From Streptomyces melanogenes (GTDB lineage Bacteria; Actinomycetota; Actinomycetes; Streptomycetales; Streptomycetaceae): DNA of 64,000 nucleotides. The notes below the pieces were generated by a model. That model made no database searches. It was not told the origin of the DNA and saw nothing but the letters and a program-made list of their open reading frames with translations. Positions within the stretch are counted from its first letter, which is position 1, and each line of letters starts with the position of its first letter. Where the stretch lies: positions 62,001-126,000 of the forward strand of contig NZ_BMTS01000010.1 of the NCBI RefSeq assembly GCF_014649795.1. The letters run 5' to 3'. Made by a program: the position numbers and the translations under genes. Positions 8,623-16,584 of the stretch are shown here, piece after piece.

Positions 8623-10224
8623 ATGCGCCGAACCACCCTCGCCGCCGCGCTGTCAGCCGCCGTCGCCCTGACCGCCGCGGTCGCCATGCCGACTGCCGAG
8701 GCCGCCCCCCACGGCGCCCTCCGCCCCGCCCTCGACGCCAAGCCGTTCCAGCCTCCCCTGACGTCCACCGCGCCCCCGGTGACCCGGACCCTGAGCCCCG
8801 GCGTCACCCTCACCACGTACACCTTCGGCAAGAAGAACGCGGACGACTTCTGGACCGTGCACGTGTACCTGCCCGCGGAGCCCGGCGGGCGGCTCAGCAA
8901 GGCCACCACCGAGCTGGGCCCCAAGGAGACGGCGGACCAGGTCGCCCAGGCCCTGCGCGAGAAGGGTTTCGCGCCGCGGGTCGAAGAGGTCCGCTCGCCC
9001 GCGTACGCCGACCTGGAGGCGGGCACGCTGGGCTGGACGGTCCGGCTGGGCGGCTTCGCCGAGCGGCCCGACGCGACCGCGGAGCTGGCCAGGGTGAAGG
9101 CCGCCGGGTTCACCGGGGACACGCGCTACACCGCGCAGGACGGCACCGACTTCCGCGCCCCGGAGAAGGTCAACGTCATCAGAGTCGACTTCCGGCAGTT
9201 CCAGGGCAAGGTGGACACCGAGTTCGGGCCCACCCTGCACGGCACCGAGCCGGCGACCGACCTCATCGCCCGCGCGGGCGCGATCGCGGGCATCAACGGC
9301 CAGTGGTTCTACAACGACGCCCCCGGCGGGTTCTACGTCAAGGACGGCAAGGTGCTCGCCTCGGCGACCCAGGGCCGGGGCGCGATCATCATGACCAAGG
9401 GCGGGCGGAACGTCCGCGTGGACGCCCTCAAGGCGCACATCTCGCTGCAGACGCCGGGCGGCGCCATCGAGGAGATCGACGGCGTCAACCGCTTCCCCGG
9501 CGACGTCTGGAACTGCGGTGGAGTCGGCGGCGACACCCCGACCGAGAGGCCGCAGCACGACTTCGAGTGCACCGACCCCAGCGAGCTGGTGCGGTTCACC
9601 CCCGAGTGGGGCACCGCGCCCAAGGGCGCGGGCGCCGAGGCCGTCCTCGACGCCGACGACCGGGTGGTCGCGGTGAACTCCTCGCGCGGGGCCGCCGTCC
9701 CGGCCGGCGGATCCACCATCCAGGCCATCGGGGACAGCGCCGACTGGCTACTCGGCCATGTGCACGTGGGCGACCAGCTCGGCATCCGCACCCGCGTCAG
9801 CGACAGCTACGGCCGCCCGGTGCCGCTCACCAGGGACACCACGATCATGCAGGTCGGCCCGACGCTGGTGCGCCACGGCAAGGTGTCGGTGAACGCGCTG
9901 GCGGACGGCATCATCCGGTTCGGCGCCGACCAGTCGTTCACGTACGACTGGACCAACCGGTCCAATCCGCGCTCGATGATGGGCGTGGACAAGCAGGGCC
10001 GGCTGATGCTGGCCGTCGTCGACGGCCGGCAGGCGGGCTACAGCGAAGGGCTGAGCATCGCCTGGACCGCCGCGCTGATGAAGCAGCTCGGCGCCGAGGA
10101 GGCGCTCAACCTCGACGGCGGCGGCTCCAGCGTGATGGCCACCGCGGCCGACGGCGTCATCAACCGCCCGTCGGACTCCTCCGGCGAGCGCTCGCTGGGC
10201 GACGCCTGGGTCATCAAGCCCTGA
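8623..10224 (+). CDS. Secreted phosphodiester glycosidase (NAGPA-like)
   Basis: A 533-residue exported protein with a Sec signal peptide (residues 1 to about 27, cleavage near AEA-AP). The C-terminal half (about 210-530) matches the phosphodiester-glycosidase family related to the mammalian uncovering enzyme, with AGINGQWFYND and the terminal LNLDGGGSSVM motif. The family hydrolyses GlcNAc-1-phosphodiester-like bonds; the bacterial substrate is often wall or capsule phosphodiester polymers. The segment about 50-130 resembles a sporulation-related SPOR-type repeat (AQALREKGFAPRVEEV), which could bind wall glycan. Start chosen by GAAGGAAG 10 bp upstream. Confidence 0.75.
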   Translation: MRRTTLAAALSAAVALTAAVAMPTAEAAPHGALRPALDAKPFQPPLTSTAPPVTRTLSPGVTLTTYTFGKKNADDFWTVHVYLPAEPGGRLSKATTELGPKETADQVAQALREKGFAPRVEEVRSPAYADLEAGTLGWTVRLGGFAERPDATAELARVKAAGFTGDTRYTAQDGTDFRAPEKVNVIRVDFRQFQGKVDTEFGPTLHGTEPATDLIARAGAIAGINGQWFYNDAPGGFYVKDGKVLASATQGRGAIIMTKGGRNVRVDALKAHISLQTPGGAIEEIDGVNRFPGDVWNCGGVGGDTPTERPQHDFECTDPSELVRFTPEWGTAPKGAGAEAVLDADDRVVAVNSSRGAAVPAGGSTIQAIGDSADWLLGHVHVGDQLGIRTRVSDSYGRPVPLTRDTTIMQVGPTLVRHGKVSVNALADGIIRFGADQSFTYDWTNRSNPRSMMGVDKQGRLMLAVVDGRQAGYSEGLSIAWTAALMKQLGAEEALNLDGGGSSVMATAADGVINRPSDSSGERSLGDAWVIKP

Positions 10225-10245
10225 GGCCGTACGTCACGTAGGCGA

Positions 10246-10276
10246 AGGACTGACCGGTCAGCGGCCGGTCAGTCCT
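10246..10276. terminator. Hairpin terminator between converging genes
   Basis: Perfect 12-bp inverted repeat AGGACTGACCGG / CCGGTCAGTCCT (10246-10257 and 10265-10276) with a 7-nt loop. It overlaps the stop codon of the minus-strand phosphatase gene and lies 22 bp after the plus-strand glycosidase gene. There is no T-run, as is common for Streptomyces terminators. Confidence 0.7.
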
Positions 10277-12371
10277 CCGGGGGCTCCTCCGGCGGGACCA
10301 CGAGCCGCTCGGCCGACAGGTCCGCCTCGGTGCCGTCCGGCACGAACTCGCACCACACCGCCTTGCCGTCGCCCCTGGGCTCGACGCCCCAGCGGGCCGA
10401 CACCGCCTCGATGAGCATCAGACCGCGCCCGGAGGTGGCCGCCTCGCCGGGGGTGCGGCGGCGCGGGCGGACGCTGGAGCGGTCCTTGACCCACAGCCGT
10501 ACGCGCCGCACCGGCTCGGGCAGCACCTCCAGGGTGAGGACGGCGCCGCCCTCGGTGTGCAGCAGCACATTGCCCAGGAGCTCGCCCGCGGCCAGCTCCA
10601 CGTCGTCGACGAGCTCCGCGAAGCCCCAGTCCTCCAGGGCCCGGCGCAGGGCCACCCGGGACTCCGCCAGGCCCTCGGGGTCGGCCTGGTGGATGTACTG
10701 GTGGATGCGGGGGGCCTGCGGGGTGCCCGGGTCGGGGGCGCGGCGCAGCACCAGCAGGGCCACGTCGTCGCCGGTGCCCCAGCGCTCCCAGAGGGTGGCG
10801 GAGAGGTGGTCCGCGAGTGCGTCGGCGCCCTCGGGGCCGGTCCGCACGGCCCCCTCCAGGGCGTCCATCCCGGCCGCGATGTCCAATCCCGGCTCCTCCA
10901 CGAGCCCGTCGGTGCACATCACCATCGTCTCGCCGGGCACCAGGTCGAGCCGGGTCTCGGGGAACTCCTCGTCGTCGAACTCGGTGGCGAGCCCGAGCGG
11001 GAGTCCGCCGCGCAGGTTGGGGCGGCCCACCCGGCCGTCGGTGTGCCGGATGAACGGCCCCAAGTGGCCCGCGCGGACGGCCCGTACCCCGCCGGAGGAG
11101 AGGTCCACCTGGGCGTACGTACAGGTCGCGAAGCGCTCGGTGTCGAGCTCGGCGAGGAAGCGCGAGGCGCGGGCGAGGACGGTCGCGGGCGGGTGCCCCT
11201 CCCCCGCGTAGGCGCGCAGCGCGATCCTCAGCTGGCCCATGATCGCGGCGGCGTGGGTGTCGTGGCCCTGGACGTCGCCGACGACCACCCCGACCCGCCC
11301 CCGGGGCAGCGCGATCACGTCGTACCAGTCGCCGCCGACCTCCCGGCCCCCCCAGGCGGCGTGGTAGCGCACGGCGATCTCGGCGCCGGTGAACTCGGGC
11401 ACGTGCCGGGGCAGCATCGACGCCTGGAGGCCGGTGGCGAACTCGCGCTCCTGGTCGAAGAGGATGGCCCGCTGGAGCGACTGGGCGACGATGCCCGCGA
11501 GGCCCAGGCACAGGTTGCGGTCCTCGGCCGAGAAGTCGCTGCGCCCCCGGAAGAAGAGCGCGAGCCCACCGACCGGGCGGGCCTGGGCGATCAGCGGCAG
11601 GAAGGCCGCCGCGTCCACTTCGAGGCGCTGGATGTACGGGGCGAGCCGGGGGAAGGTGTGGCCGAGCTCGCCGAGCGAGGTGACGAACCGGGGCTGGCCG
11701 GTGAGCACGGCCTCGGCGAGCGGCAGCGAGTCGTCCAGGCGGTGCAGCTTCAGCTCGTCGAGCGCCTCCATCGAGTCGCCGGCCAGCGCGATGACCTTGA
11801 GCGCGCCGCCCTCGACCAGACCGAGGACGAGTCCGTCGGCGCCGAACCGCTCCCTGCCGTCGCTGCCGGTGAGGACCGCGGCGACGTCCTCGACGGTCAC
11901 CGCCTTGGAGAGGGCGGCCGTGGTGCCCTGGACGATGCTGGTGATGCGCCGTCGGCCCGCCTCCATGGGGCTGATCGAGGTGAACTCGTTGAGCTCGGTG
12001 GTGGCGTTGCGGACGATCCCGAGGACGCGGTAGGCGCTGCCCCGGTCGTCCCGCAGGATCCGCCCGCGCACATGGGTCCACTGGCGGTGTCCGTTGCGCC
12101 GCCGCAGCTGGAAGTAGGCGCCGTAGGAGGAGCGGCCGGTCTGCATGGCCTCGTCGATCACGGCGTTGACCCGTACGCCCTCTTCGGGGGGCACGCGGGA
12201 GACCAGCGAGTCGGGGTTCCCGTCGTACTCGTCGGGCCTGAGGTCGAAGACGGCGAGACCCGCGTCATCGAACGCAAGGGTGTTGTTGTCCAGGTCCCAG
12301 TCGAAGCTGCCCATGCGGTTGAGGGCCAGCCTCTCGCCCGGCCCGATCTCCCGTCGGTCGCGTCCAGCCAC
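10269..12371 (-). CDS. PAS-GAF-PP2C-HATPase regulator (RsbU/RsbW fusion)
   Basis: A 700-residue cytoplasmic regulator that combines a phosphatase and an anti-sigma-type kinase. Domains: PAS (about 14-130), GAF (about 150-315), SpoIIE/PP2C phosphatase (about 335-550, motifs GGDWYDVI and GDVQGHD, DDVALLVLR near its end) and a C-terminal HATPase_c domain (about 575-690, ELAAGELLGNVLLH as N-box) as in RsbW. Proteins with this order act on both sides of a sigma-factor partner switch. GTG start. It lies downstream of the PI-PLC-like gene after an 83-bp gap on the same strand; no sigma or STAS gene adjoins it. Confidence 0.88.
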   Translation of the reverse strand: MAGRDRREIGPGERLALNRMGSFDWDLDNNTLAFDDAGLAVFDLRPDEYDGNPDSLVSRVPPEEGVRVNAVIDEAMQTGRSSYGAYFQLRRRNGHRQWTHVRGRILRDDRGSAYRVLGIVRNATTELNEFTSISPMEAGRRRITSIVQGTTAALSKAVTVEDVAAVLTGSDGRERFGADGLVLGLVEGGALKVIALAGDSMEALDELKLHRLDDSLPLAEAVLTGQPRFVTSLGELGHTFPRLAPYIQRLEVDAAAFLPLIAQARPVGGLALFFRGRSDFSAEDRNLCLGLAGIVAQSLQRAILFDQEREFATGLQASMLPRHVPEFTGAEIAVRYHAAWGGREVGGDWYDVIALPRGRVGVVVGDVQGHDTHAAAIMGQLRIALRAYAGEGHPPATVLARASRFLAELDTERFATCTYAQVDLSSGGVRAVRAGHLGPFIRHTDGRVGRPNLRGGLPLGLATEFDDEEFPETRLDLVPGETMVMCTDGLVEEPGLDIAAGMDALEGAVRTGPEGADALADHLSATLWERWGTGDDVALLVLRRAPDPGTPQAPRIHQYIHQADPEGLAESRVALRRALEDWGFAELVDDVELAAGELLGNVLLHTEGGAVLTLEVLPEPVRRVRLWVKDRSSVRPRRRTPGEAATSGRGLMLIEAVSARWGVEPRGDGKAVWCEFVPDGTEADLSAERLVVPPEEPPED

Positions 12372-12454
12372 TGCGTCAGCTTAACTTCGGGGGTTTTTCC
12401 TCCGCATCACGGAGTCGCGCCCAGGGGGCCCGTCGTGGTGCGGTCGACCCACAG

Positions 12455-13366
12455 TCACCCGTTCGGCCGCGCCCGGAAGGCGGCGGGGGCCGGATTGTGC
12501 CTCAGTACCGCGTCGATCAGCCCCGAGGTCGCGTCGGGGAAGTCCATGGGGACGATGCCGAGTCCGGTCCGGCCCGCCGGCGCCGAACCGTTGAGGAAGT
12601 CGCGCACCTGCGGGTTGAGCCGGGCCGCGTTCCACTCGGGCGGCAGCGCGGCCGCCGTGCTCACATAGTTGATGTACAGCTTGCCCGGCTGGTCGGCGGC
12701 CTTGCGGAACTGGGCCTCGATCTTGGGGTACTTGCCGAAGGGCTCGGCGTTGTAGTCGTCCTGGATGTCGAAGAGCGCCGGGTCGCCGTAGCGCACGCCC
12801 GGCAGGCCGCCGTTGTCGGCGAGCAGCACCACCTTGCCCCGGGCCTCGCCCAGCGTGGGCAGCGCGGCGTCGAGGCGGAACAGCGGCCGCCAGCCCTTCT
12901 GGTCGAGGTAGAGGTCGAAGATCCGGCGGAACTCCGCGTCGCTCACCGTCGAGTACTCCTGCTTGACGCGCATCAGCACGGTCTCGCCCGGGTGGGTGGC
13001 GAGGAAGTCCCGGCAGGCGATCAGTACGTCGCCGAACATCAGGTTCTGGTAGAAGGCGGCGTGGTGGATGGCGAAGGCGTCGCCGGTGGCCCGGCAGCGT
13101 ACGTCCAGGAAGCGGATGCCGGCGTTGAGCTGGGCGGCCACGACCGCGTTCTGGCACTTCACCCACAGGCCGCCGAAGCGGGCGCCGGTGTCGTGCGTGC
13201 CGGGGATCGTCAGCTGCCGCAGCGGGGTCGAGCCGGCGAGGCCCGCCATCCAGTCGCCGGTGCCCAGGGCGCGGGCCCGGGCGGGCGCGGCGCCCGCGTA
13301 GGCGAGCAGTCCGGCGGCCGGAAGCACGGCCGCCCCCTTGAGAAAGCCCCGCCGGTCCAGTCCCAT
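12455..13366 (-). CDS. PI-PLC X-domain phospholipase-like protein, Tat-exported
   Basis: A 303-residue secreted protein of the phosphatidylinositol-specific phospholipase C superfamily. The N-terminus has a twin-arginine signal (LDRRGFLKG) followed by a hydrophobic stretch and cleavage near residue 32. The catalytic residues of bacterial PI-PLCs are visible: first His in IPGTHDTG (H58), Asp and Arg in FLDVRCR (D88, R90) and the second His in IHHAAFYQ (H101). It probably cleaves a glycerophosphodiester lipid or related substrate outside the cell. GTG-ATG tandem start; the ATG is chosen because GGGGAG lies 6 bp from it. Confidence 0.82.
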   Translation of the reverse strand: MGLDRRGFLKGAAVLPAAGLLAYAGAAPARARALGTGDWMAGLAGSTPLRQLTIPGTHDTGARFGGLWVKCQNAVVAAQLNAGIRFLDVRCRATGDAFAIHHAAFYQNLMFGDVLIACRDFLATHPGETVLMRVKQEYSTVSDAEFRRIFDLYLDQKGWRPLFRLDAALPTLGEARGKVVLLADNGGLPGVRYGDPALFDIQDDYNAEPFGKYPKIEAQFRKAADQPGKLYINYVSTAAALPPEWNAARLNPQVRDFLNGSAPAGRTGLGIVPMDFPDATSGLIDAVLRHNPAPAAFRARPNG

Positions 13367-13457
13367 CACACGCTCCCCCTGACGCTCAACGGCCCCCGGT
13401 CATCGCTGTGGCATGGAAGCACAGCGGGCCGCAGGAGAACAGGCGTCGCACAGCACG

Positions 13458-13503
13458 GACTACCGCCCGGTAGTCCCGGGCGCCCGGGAAAGCGTGCTAC
13501 TTT
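13458..13503 (+). promoter_or_regulatory. Putative mgtA promoter with two adjoining palindromes
   Basis: GACTACCG-CC-CGGTAGTC (13458-13475) is a perfect 8+8 inverted repeat; sharing its last base, CCCGGGCGCCCGGG (13475-13488) is a 14-bp perfect palindrome. Ten bases further on is an extended -10 element TGC-TACTTT (13495-13503). No good -35 hexamer is present. The palindromes would cover the -35 zone, so they look like an operator of an unknown regulator. The transcript would start near 13510, leaving a leader of more than 300 nt. Confidence 0.4.
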
Positions 13504-13558
13504 CGTGAAGACGCAAATAAGGATCGGCGGTACGCGGATCCGGCGTCCTTGCCATGCC

Positions 13559-13634
13559 CGTGCGAGCAGAGGAGGTGTTCGGGATGAGTCCCGACCGAAG
13601 TCCTTGCCGCACGCTGCCGACCGGCTGACCTCCT
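13559..13634 (+). promoter_or_regulatory. Alternative RNA pairings around the mgtA leader ORF
   Basis: AGGAGGT, the ribosome site of the leader peptide (13570-13576), is exactly complementary to ACCTCCT (13628-13634), which begins at the last base of the leader stop codon. CGTGCG (13559-13564) is complementary to CGCACG (13608-13613); the two pairings cross, so they exclude each other unless a pseudoknot forms. A third hairpin, TCGGGA-TGAG-TCCCGA (13579-13594), encloses the leader start codon. CCTCC in the same segment could also pair with the GGAGG of mgtA (13811-13815). Stems are short, so function is a hypothesis. Confidence 0.4.
13584..13628 (+). CDS. mgtA leader peptide MSPDRSPCRTLPTG (putative)
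   Basis: A 14-codon reading frame (ATG to TGA) lies 198 bp upstream of mgtA and is preceded by a near-perfect ribosome site AGAGGAGGTG at 7-nt spacing, stronger than that of many full-size genes here. The peptide holds three prolines, one aspartate directly after a proline (PD) and a cysteine. In enterobacteria, mgtA is controlled by the leader peptide MgtL, whose Pro/acidic residues slow or destabilise ribosomes when Mg2+ is low. This peptide has a similar character but no evident sequence homology. It is too short to prove by codon bias alone; the ribosome site, position and surrounding RNA structure are the support. Confidence 0.5.
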   Translation: MSPDRSPCRTLPTG

Positions 13635-13710
13635 GACGGTCTCCGGCTGACCGCCGCCGCACTCCGGCGCCCGTCCCCGGCTCGCACCGCGGCGCGCGGC
13701 CGCATCACAC

Positions 13711-13780
13711 CGCGCTCATTTCTCCGTACGCCCCTTTCGCCTCGGCGTACGTCCTCACACGTTCCTGACCACTCCACGTG
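13711..13780 (+). promoter_or_regulatory. C/T-rich leader segment with 8-bp hairpin, possible Rho site
   Basis: Between the leader peptide and mgtA the transcript becomes rich in C and U and poor in G (13711-13780). Within it CGTACGCC (13725-13732) and GGCGTACG (13744-13751) form a perfect 8-bp stem with an 11-nt C/U loop. C-rich, G-poor RNA is what Rho binds, and the enterobacterial mgtA leader ends in a Rho-dependent terminator. That this segment works the same way is inference. A 12-bp palindrome GCACGGCCGTGC follows at 13784-13795. Confidence 0.35.
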
Positions 13781-13826
13781 ACCGCACGGCCGTGCCCTGC
13801 CGTCATGCCCGGAGGGAGATTTCGTC

Positions 13827-16565
13827 ATGACCATGCTTACCCCGGAGAAGATCGCTCCGCCGGGCCGGGGACTGCCGGGCCGCCGCGAGCGGAAGGCCGC
13901 CGAGCTGGAGGCCCGCACCCGGGCCGTCGGCGAGCGGCTCGTCTCGATCAGCGCCCGCCCCGCCTCCCTGGTCCTGGGGGACCTCGACGCCGACCGCTCG
14001 GGCCTCGGCCAGGCCGAGGTCCTGGACCGCCAGGAGCGCTTCGGCCCCAACACCGTCGCCCACGAGAAGACCCCCAACTGGCTGGTCCAGCTGGCCCGGG
14101 CGTACGCCAACCCCTTCATCGGCGTCCTGGTGTTCCTGGCCGCCGTCATGTACTGGCAGGACCCGGCCGACCCGGGCGTCCTCATCCTCTCCGTGATGGT
14201 GGGGGTCAGCGGGCTGCTGCGGTTCTGGCAGGAGTACCGCTCGGGCCGCTCGGCCGACGCCCTCAAGAAGCTGGTGACCACGACCACCGCCGTCCAGCGC
14301 AGGGCGGGCCGCAGCGCGCTGCCGACCGCCGTCGAGGTGCCGATGGACCAGGTGGTCCCGGGCGACCTGGTGAAGCTGGCGGCGGGCGATCTGATCCCGG
14401 CCGACCTGCGGATCCTGTCCGCCAAGGACCTGATGGTCTCTCAGGCCGCCCTGTCCGGCGAGTCGCTGCCGGTCGCCAAGGCCGACACCCGTACCAACGA
14501 CCAGGGGCAGAGCGCCACTTCGGACCCGGTGGACGCGGACAACCTCTGCCTGATGGGTACGTCGGTGACCTCCGGCACCGCCACCGGCGTGGTCGTCGCC
14601 ACCGGCGCGGACACCTACTTCGGCTCCATGGCCGGGTCGCTGGCCGGGGAGCGCCCGCAGACCAACTTCGACACCGGGGTGCGCAAGGTCAGCTTCCTGC
14701 TGATCCGCTTCATGCTGGTGATGGTCCCGGTGGTGTTCGCCATCAACGGCCTCACCAAGGGCGACTGGGACGAGGCGTTCCTGTTCGCGATCGCCGTGGC
14801 GGTGGGGCTGACCCCCGAGATGCTGCCGATGGTCGTCTCCGCCAACCTGGCGCGCGGCGCGGTCGCCATGTCCAAGCGGAAGGTCGTGGTCAAGCGGCTC
14901 AACGCGATCCAGAACCTGGGCGCGATGGACGTGCTCTGCACGGACAAGACCGGCACGCTCACCGAGGACCGCATCGTCCTCGACCGCTACCTCGACGTGC
15001 ACGGCGACGACGACAACGAGGTCCTCGAATACGGCTACCTCAACGCGCACTTCCAGACCGGTCTGAAGAACCTGATGGACCAGGCGGTCGTCGACCGGGT
15101 CAACGAGGCCGAGGAGGTCGTCGTCGACGCCCGGTTCACGATGGTCGACGAGATCCCCTTCGACTTCGCCCGGCGGCGGATGTCCGTGGTCCTCAACCGC
15201 AACACCTTCCTCGACCCCGACAGCCTGATCGGGGACAACGCGCGCCCCGAGCACGTCATGGTCACCAAGGGCGCGGTCGAGGAGGTCCTCGCGCTCTGCA
15301 CCCACATGCGGGACCACGGCGAGCGGGTGGAGCTCACCGAGGCGCTTCGGGCGCGGGTCGCGCGGACCGCCGAGGAGAACAACCGGCGCGGGCTGCGGGT
15401 GCTCGCCGTCGCCACCCGGACGATCGCCGAGCCGCGCGCCGCCTACGGGGTGGCGGACGAGTCCGGGCTCACCCTCATCGGCTACCTGGCCTTCCTCGAC
15501 CCGCCGAAGGCGGACGCGGCGGCGGCCCTGCGGGGACTTGCCGACAAGGGCATCGCGGTCAAGGTCGTCACCGGCGACAACGAGCTCGTGGCGGCGCGGG
15601 TCTGCGCCGAGGTCGGCCTGGACGTGGGCGAGGTCGTGCCCGGCTCGTCCATCGACCTGCTCGACGACGCCCAGCTGCGCGAAGTGGCCGCGCGGGCCAC
15701 GGTGTTCGCCAAGGTCAACCCGGTCCAGAAGGCGCGGATCGTCCGGGCGCTCCAGGCCGACGGCCACACGGTCGGCTTCCTGGGCGACGGCATCAACGAC
15801 GCCGCCGCGCTGCGCGACGCCGACGTCGGCATCTCGGTGGACACGGCCGTCGACATCGCCAAGGAGTCGGCGGACATCATCCTGCTGGAGAAGGACCTCA
15901 CGGTCCTGGAGCAGGGCGTCGTCCAGGGTCGCACCACCTTCGGCAACACCATCAAGTACATCAAGATGACGGCGTCGTCGAACTTCGGCAACGTCTTCTC
16001 GGTCCTGGTCGCCTCCGCCTTCATCCCGTTCCAGCCGATGCTGGCGATCCACCTGCTCATCCAGAACCTGGTGTACGACATCGCCCAGCTGGCCACGCCG
16101 TGGGACCGGATGGACGAGGAGTACCTGCGCAAGCCGCGCAACTGGGACGCCAAGGGCATCGGCCGGTTCATGGTGACCATCGGGCCGATCAGCTCGGTCT
16201 TCGACATCACCACGTTCCTGGTGATGTGGAACGTGTTCGGCGCCAACAGCGAGGCCCACCAGGCGCTGTTCCAGTCCGGCTGGTTCGTCGAGGGGCTGCT
16301 CTCGCAGACGCTGATCGTCCACATGATCCGCACCCGCAGGATCCCGTTCGTCCAGTCCCGCGCCTCCTGGCCGGTGATGGTGATGACGCTCCTCGCGGTG
16401 GCGACCGGGCTGTTCCTGCCCTTCTCGCCGCTGGCGGCGAGCCTGGGCTTCACGGCCCTGCCGATGGCCTACTTCCCGTACCTCTTCGGCACGTTGCTCG
16501 CGTACTGCGCGCTCACGCAGCTGGTGAAGACGTGGTACATCCGGAAGTTCCACACCTGGCTGTGA
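13827..16565 (+). CDS. mgtA: Magnesium-translocating P-type ATPase
   Basis: A 912-residue P3B-type ATPase that imports Mg2+ across the cytoplasmic membrane. Visible landmarks: actuator motif SGESLPV, phosphorylation motif DKTGTLTED (D373), nucleotide-binding KGAVEEVL, hinge GDGINDAAALRDADVGISV (about 652-670), and C-terminal membrane helices with PFQPMLAIHLLIQNLVYDIAQLATPWD, typical of MgtA/MgtB. Length is normal. Ribosome site GGAGGGAG (13811-13818) 8 bp before the ATG. It is preceded by a long leader with a candidate regulatory peptide and RNA structures (13458-13800). A MgtC-like gene lies 23 kb away in the window. Converges on the SDR gene after 19 bp. Confidence 0.93.
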   Translation: MTMLTPEKIAPPGRGLPGRRERKAAELEARTRAVGERLVSISARPASLVLGDLDADRSGLGQAEVLDRQERFGPNTVAHEKTPNWLVQLARAYANPFIGVLVFLAAVMYWQDPADPGVLILSVMVGVSGLLRFWQEYRSGRSADALKKLVTTTTAVQRRAGRSALPTAVEVPMDQVVPGDLVKLAAGDLIPADLRILSAKDLMVSQAALSGESLPVAKADTRTNDQGQSATSDPVDADNLCLMGTSVTSGTATGVVVATGADTYFGSMAGSLAGERPQTNFDTGVRKVSFLLIRFMLVMVPVVFAINGLTKGDWDEAFLFAIAVAVGLTPEMLPMVVSANLARGAVAMSKRKVVVKRLNAIQNLGAMDVLCTDKTGTLTEDRIVLDRYLDVHGDDDNEVLEYGYLNAHFQTGLKNLMDQAVVDRVNEAEEVVVDARFTMVDEIPFDFARRRMSVVLNRNTFLDPDSLIGDNARPEHVMVTKGAVEEVLALCTHMRDHGERVELTEALRARVARTAEENNRRGLRVLAVATRTIAEPRAAYGVADESGLTLIGYLAFLDPPKADAAAALRGLADKGIAVKVVTGDNELVAARVCAEVGLDVGEVVPGSSIDLLDDAQLREVAARATVFAKVNPVQKARIVRALQADGHTVGFLGDGINDAAALRDADVGISVDTAVDIAKESADIILLEKDLTVLEQGVVQGRTTFGNTIKYIKMTASSNFGNVFSVLVASAFIPFQPMLAIHLLIQNLVYDIAQLATPWDRMDEEYLRKPRNWDAKGIGRFMVTIGPISSVFDITTFLVMWNVFGANSEAHQALFQSGWFVEGLLSQTLIVHMIRTRRIPFVQSRASWPVMVMTLLAVATGLFLPFSPLAASLGFTALPMAYFPYLFGTLLAYCALTQLVKTWYIRKFHTWL

Positions 16566-16584
16566 GCCTTCCCGCCAAAAGGTG

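Noticed and set aside
13414-13509. A 31-codon ORF (MEAQRAAGEQASHSTDYRPV...) upstream of the mgtA leader peptide
   Set aside because: It has no ribosome site and runs through the putative operator and -10 element, so it would lie upstream of the transcript start.
13510-13826. An M-box (Mg2+) riboswitch upstream of mgtA
   Set aside because: I could not recognise the conserved core loops of the M-box, and the short ORF with alternative pairings explains the region better.
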